DNA from: Magnetospirillum sp902729445
GTDB lineage: Bacteria; Pseudomonadota; Alphaproteobacteria; Rhodospirillales; Magnetospirillaceae
Direction of reading: 5' to 3'
Length of the DNA stretch: 64,000 bases
NCBI RefSeq assembly: GCF_902729445.1
Contig: NZ_CACVCE010000004.1
Coordinates: 1 to 64,000 of the forward strand
Shown here: positions 60,515-64,000 of the stretch, in pieces
How positions within the stretch are numbered: the stretch's first letter is position 1
Layout of the letters: every line of letters begins with the position of its first letter
Notes under the pieces: model-generated
Seen by the model: only the letters and a program-made list of their open reading frames with translations
What the model was told of the DNA's origin: nothing
Database searches by the model: none
Program-made: the position numbers and the translations under genes

Positions 60515-61699
60515 ATGAAAGACGCCTATCTGGTCATCAATGCCGGCTCGTCCTCGATCAAGTTCTCGCTTTATTTCGCCAATGGCGATGCCAAGCCCCG
60601 ACTGACCGCCAAGGGTCAGGTCGAGGGCATCAACGTGGCCCCGCATTTCATCGCCCAGGCGGTGGACGGGACGGTGCTGGCCGAACAGCGCTGGCCGGCC
60701 GACAGCAACCTGGTCCATCAGGATCTGTTGAAGCATCTGATCGACTGGGTCGAGGACCATCTGGACGGCGCCCGATTGGTCGCCGCCGGCCATCGTGTGG
60801 TCCATGGCGGCCCGCGCTGGAGTTCGCCGGCCCGCATCACCGACGAGTTGCTGGACGAGTTGGAAAGCCTGGTGCCGCTGGCACCGTTGCACCAGCCGCA
60901 CAATCTGGCGCCGATCCGCGCCCTGGCGGTGGTGCATCCCGGTCTGGTGCAGGTGGCGTGCTTCGACACCGCCTTCCATCGCACCAATCCCAAGGTGGCC
61001 GAAACCTTTGCCCTGCCGCGCGAGCTGACCGACGAGGGGGTGCGCCGCTACGGCTTCCACGGCCTGTCCTACGAGTTCATCGCGCGCCGCTTCAAGGAAA
61101 TCGATCCGGTTCGCGCCGCCGGAAAGGTGGTGGTGTGCCATCTGGGCTCGGGGGCGTCGATGTGCGCTATCGACAATGGCCGCTCGGTGGCGTCAACCAT
61201 GGGGTTTACAGCGCTGGACGGCCTGCCCATGGGCACGCGCACCGGAACGCTGGATGCCGGCGTCGTCCTTTACCTGCTGCAGCAAAAGGGCATGAACGCC
61301 GCCGAAATCGAGACCCTTTTGTACAAGAAGTCGGGTCTTCTGGGGGTGTCGGGGGTGTCCAACGACATGCGGGTGCTGCTGGAAAGCGCCGATCCCCACG
61401 CCGCCGAAGCGGTCGATCTGTTCTGCTACCGCATTCGCCGCGAGCTGGGCTCGCTGGCCGGGGCCATGGGCGGCATCGATGCCTTGATCTTCACCGCCGG
61501 CATCGGCGAGCATTCCGCCCCGGTTCGGGCCATGGTGTGCGAGGGTGCCGGTTGGCTGGGTATCGAGCTGGACCCGGCGGCCAACGCGGCCCATGCCGAC
61601 AAGATCACTACGCCCGCAAGTCGTCTGCCCGTCTACGTCATCCCCACCGATGAGGAAATGATGATCGCCAAACATACTCGCGCGGTATTGGCGGAATGA
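60515..61699 (+). CDS. ackA: Acetate kinase
   Basis: A 394-residue acetokinase. The N-terminal VINAGSSSIKFSLY phosphate loop, VAAGHRVVHGGPRW, RRYGFHGLSYEF and the C-terminal FTAGIGEHSAPVR signature are intact. It interconverts acetyl-phosphate and acetate with ADP/ATP. It follows the MaoC-Pta fusion by 10 bp, completing a Pta-Ack pathway, probably for overflow or acetate use. Butyrate or propionate kinase activity is an alternative. Confidence 0.93.
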   Translation: MKDAYLVINAGSSSIKFSLYFANGDAKPRLTAKGQVEGINVAPHFIAQAVDGTVLAEQRWPADSNLVHQDLLKHLIDWVEDHLDGARLVAAGHRVVHGGPRWSSPARITDELLDELESLVPLAPLHQPHNLAPIRALAVVHPGLVQVACFDTAFHRTNPKVAETFALPRELTDEGVRRYGFHGLSYEFIARRFKEIDPVRAAGKVVVCHLGSGASMCAIDNGRSVASTMGFTALDGLPMGTRTGTLDAGVVLYLLQQKGMNAAEIETLLYKKSGLLGVSGVSNDMRVLLESADPHAAEAVDLFCYRIRRELGSLAGAMGGIDALIFTAGIGEHSAPVRAMVCEGAGWLGIELDPAANAAHADKITTPASRLPVYVIPTDEEMMIAKHTRAVLAE

Positions 61700-61778
61700 T
61701 GCTTTCATTTTTGTGACTAGACCCCACATTTGCTTTAGGACAAGGTGTGGGACTATGGAAATGGTGGAAGGAACGGCG

Positions 61779-62156
61779 ATGCGGAAGCTTAAGATTTCGG
61801 TGGGTAAGGTCCACCTCGAGGTCGAATTGCTCGACACACCGACGGCGGATGCCATTTTTGCTGCCGCTCCGTTCGAATCCCGTGCCGCCACCTGGGACGG
61901 CGAGGTTTACTTCACCATTCCGGTCAAGGCCGAGCGCGAGGCCGACGCCCGTGCCGTCGTCGAGCTGGGCGAACTGGCCTATCGCGTCGAGGGCGAGGCG
62001 GTGGTGATCGCGTTTGCGCCGACGCCGGCCTCGGTGGCCGACGAAATCCGCCTGGCGGCGCCCGAGAACATCTGGGCCAAGGGTCCGGTCGAGCCGCATG
62101 CCATGCTGAAGATCGAGCCGGGTGAGCTGGTCAAGGTCGAGCCGGTTTCCGCCTGA
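61779..62156 (+). CDS. Cyclophilin-like fold protein
   Basis: A 125-residue protein similar to the cyclophilin_like family (PF04126), with KISVGKVHLEVELLDTPTADAI-type start (positions about 3-24) and AATWDGEVYFTIPV. These small beta proteins are structurally cyclophilin-like but usually lack isomerase residues. Function unknown. I chose the ATG at 61779, preceded by GGAAGGAAC; earlier in-frame ATGs add low-conservation residues. It lies 18 bp before the next gene. Confidence 0.75.
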   Translation: MRKLKISVGKVHLEVELLDTPTADAIFAAAPFESRAATWDGEVYFTIPVKAEREADARAVVELGELAYRVEGEAVVIAFAPTPASVADEIRLAAPENIWAKGPVEPHAMLKIEPGELVKVEPVSA

Positions 62157-62174
62157 CCTGGAACGGAGGACCCC

Positions 62175-63242
62175 ATGCAAAGCGTCGTCGTCCTGGGGTC
62201 CGGCAAGATCGGGATCACCGTGGCGGCGATGTTGGCCGATAGCGGCGATTGGCGCGTAACTCTGGCCGATTCCCGGCCCGAAATGATGGCCGGGCAACGC
62301 CGCCCCGGCCTTGAACCCATCACTCTTGACGTTACCGACCCGTTCGCGCTGCGCGCGGCGCTGTCGGGTCATCATGCGGTGGTCTCGACGCTGCCCTACT
62401 TCCTGTGCGCCGAGGTGGCCGAGGCCGCCCTGGCCGAGGGTGTCCACTATTTCGATCCGACCGAGGACATCGCCACCGCCCACGCCATCCGCAAGCTGGC
62501 CCAAGGGGCGGCAACCGTGGCGGTGCCGCAATGCGGCCTGGCGCCAGGCTTCGTCTCGATCGCGGCGAAAAGCCTGGCCGACGGCTTCGACGAGATCCTG
62601 GATGTGCGCCTGCGGGTCGGCGCCCTTCCGCAATATCCCGACAACGCCTTGAAATATAACCTGACCTGGAGCACCGACGGGCTGATCAATGAATATTGCA
62701 ACCCCTGTCAATCGGTGGTTGACGGTCGGCTGATCGAGGTGCTGCCGTTGGAAGGGCTGGAACATTTCTCGCTCGACGGCATCGCCTACGAGGCGTTTTC
62801 CACCTCGGGCGGCGTGGGAACCCTGTGCGAGACCCTGGCCGGCCGGGTCCGCAATCTCGATTACAAGACGGTGCGCTATCCCGGCCATCGCGACCTGATT
62901 CGCATGCTGGCCCGCGACCTGAAGCTGGCGGAGCGGCGCGAGCTGTTTCGCGACGTCATCGAGAACGCCATCCCGATCACCCGCCAGGACGTGGTGCTGA
63001 TCTTCGTCACCGTGGTCGGGCGCAAGAGCGGGCGGCTGATGCAGGAAAGCTGGGTCCGCAAGATCTATGGCGACGATTGCCCGGGCGGGCGTTCGGCCAT
63101 CCAGAAGACCACTGCCGGGGCCATCTGCGCCATGGTCGATCTGCATCAACGGGGCCAGATCCCGCAGACCGGCTTCGTGTGCCAGGAACAGGTGTCGTTG
63201 TCCGATTTCCTGGCCAACCGCTTCGGCGCCGTCTATGCCTGA
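62175..63242 (+). CDS. Saccharopine dehydrogenase-like NAD(P) oxidoreductase
   Basis: A 355-residue protein with the Rossmann motif VVLGSGKIGITVA and the saccharopine-dehydrogenase C-terminal domain region (ALKYNLTWSTDGLINEYCNP, TSGGVGTLCETLAGRV). It resembles the lysine-6-dehydrogenase/saccharopine reductase group used in lysine or related amino acid catabolism. No neighbour gives a pathway, so the substrate is unassigned. Confidence 0.82.
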   Translation: MQSVVVLGSGKIGITVAAMLADSGDWRVTLADSRPEMMAGQRRPGLEPITLDVTDPFALRAALSGHHAVVSTLPYFLCAEVAEAALAEGVHYFDPTEDIATAHAIRKLAQGAATVAVPQCGLAPGFVSIAAKSLADGFDEILDVRLRVGALPQYPDNALKYNLTWSTDGLINEYCNPCQSVVDGRLIEVLPLEGLEHFSLDGIAYEAFSTSGGVGTLCETLAGRVRNLDYKTVRYPGHRDLIRMLARDLKLAERRELFRDVIENAIPITRQDVVLIFVTVVGRKSGRLMQESWVRKIYGDDCPGGRSAIQKTTAGAICAMVDLHQRGQIPQTGFVCQEQVSLSDFLANRFGAVYA

Positions 63243-63287
63243 AGGAATGAGGTTGCGAAGCCCCTCGGCTGTCCTATATTCGTCGCC

Positions 63288-63545
63288 ATGAAACGCATCG
63301 CCGCCCTTCTTTCCCTTTGTGTGGTCCTGTCGGCCTGTGCGGTGGTCGATTTGGCCGCCCATGGCGTCAAGGAATACGAACGCTCGCGCGGCGAGAACGG
63401 CGCGCCGCCCGAGGATGAACTGCACGCCAGCTCTCAGGCGGCACAACCCGCGTCGGCGCAGAGGGTTCCGCTGGTCGAGCCCGCGGCCGAGCCGACCCAG
63501 CCGGTTCCGCCGCGTGAATCGGTCAATGTCGAAAGCCTGAAATAA
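63288..63545 (+). CDS. Small lipoprotein
   Basis: An 85-residue exported protein with a short signal peptide and lipobox LSAC (Cys17) in LLSLCVVLSACAVVD. The mature part is proline- and acid-rich and predicted disordered. It is too small to assign. The ATG is at 63288. Confidence 0.65.
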   Translation: MKRIAALLSLCVVLSACAVVDLAAHGVKEYERSRGENGAPPEDELHASSQAAQPASAQRVPLVEPAAEPTQPVPPRESVNVESLK

Positions 63546-63616
63546 CCCGATTTCGGCATCGCGTTACCGAGTTTGTCATGTTATGACCCGAGAAGGGGCA
63601 GCGTGACTGATGGGCA

Positions 63617-64000
63617 ATGGGTAACGCGGAAACCAGACTGACCAGGGATTTGACCATTCGCTATGTCGCCGTTCTGGCGATCATCGGCGGGCTGGCGATC
63701 GCCTCGTTCCTGGGGCTGGTCCGCATCTTGATGGATGCCGAGGCCGGCGGCGCCGTCATCGGTGTCGCCGCCCAGCAACGCCCGCTGGTCGAGCGGGTGG
63801 TGTTCGCCGTCGCCAATCTGACCCGCCCGTTGGAACCCCAGGCCCGCCTCGACGAACGCGCCGCCCTGGCCCTGGCGCTTGACCGGCTGGAATCGGCGCA
63901 TTTCGGCCTGGTCGCCGGCATGCCCGAGGTCAAGGGGGCTGCGCCGCCATCGGCGGCGATCAAGGCGCTGCTGTTCGGTCCCGATGGCCGGTTGGATCAC
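63617..64000 (+). CDS. Membrane sensor protein, N-terminal part (truncated by window end)
   Basis: An open reading frame of 128 codons runs off the right edge. It starts MGNAETRLTRDLTIRYVAVL, contains a membrane helix (about 13-35) and then VIGVAAQQRPLVERVVFAVANL, which resembles the QQR segment of PilJ-type or nitrate-sensor-like periplasmic domains. It is probably a receptor, kinase or cyclase, but the output domain lies outside the window. Confidence 0.6.
   Translation, partial: MGNAETRLTRDLTIRYVAVLAIIGGLAIASFLGLVRILMDAEAGGAVIGVAAQQRPLVERVVFAVANLTRPLEPQARLDERAALALALDRLESAHFGLVAGMPEVKGAAPPSAAIKALLFGPDGRLDH

Overview
The window is GC-rich, almost fully coding DNA typical of an alphaproteobacterium, most likely Rhodospirillales and of Magnetospirillum type. 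Supporting signs are a lipoyl domain fused to the pyruvate dehydrogenase E1 beta subunit, a pdhA-pdhB-pdhC-lpdA-lipA order, many sensory proteins, a tripartite TRAP carrier and a large meta-cleavage aromatic locus. No rRNA, tRNA, CRISPR array, transposase, prophage or magnetosome gene was seen. The genus is an inference from style, not from a marker gene.

Layout: 43-4051 is a fused lysophospholipid flippase/acyltransferase/acyl-ACP synthetase with its TetR repressor. 4124-7822 is a CheB-CheR-PAS-histidine kinase giant. 8122-13037 is a five-gene co-directional cassette (APS-kinase-like, methyltransferase, PEP-synthase-like, class I amidohydrolase, nucleotidyltransferase). Its composition matches the Campylobacter jejuni Cj1415-Cj1420 genes that make the O-methyl phosphoramidate donor for capsule decoration; this is the most unusual system in the window. 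It is followed by two elaborate palindromic repeat elements (13073-13266). 13319-18826 is a branched-chain amino acid ABC operon (livG-F-K-H-M) plus a universal stress protein, with livK broken by one in-frame TGA.

19185-36457 is an aromatic catabolism island. It holds a LysR with two DNA-binding domains translationally coupled to a split chromate-type transporter and a GlcG/HbpS protein; a divergent TRAP transporter followed by gallate dioxygenase, 4-oxalomesaconate hydratase and the CHA aldolase; and, on the other strand, ligU, a 6-phosphogluconate-dehydrogenase-like gene, ligI, ligC, an aldo/keto reductase, ligA, ligB and pobA, with a second LysR. Together these can take 4-hydroxybenzoate, protocatechuate and gallate to pyruvate and oxaloacetate.

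36467-42387 holds a glycosyltransferase-like protein, a SPOR lipoprotein with two SHOCT-like motifs, a CYTH-CHAD triphosphatase, and a response regulator/sensor kinase pair. 42749-49996 is the pyruvate dehydrogenase locus with two unrecognised small genes inside it, then lipoyl synthase and a RatA/Coq10-like protein. 50429-56079 holds a PAS-GGDEF-EAL protein with a degenerate GGDEF motif, an S-adenosylmethionine hydrolase-type protein, a metallo-beta-lactamase-fold protein and a MotA/MotB pair. 56166-61699 is an acetyl-CoA/acetate module (ADP-forming acyl-CoA synthetase with a GNAT domain, MaoC-Pta fusion, acetate kinase). The window ends with a cyclophilin-like protein, a saccharopine-dehydrogenase-like enzyme, a small lipoprotein and a truncated membrane sensor.
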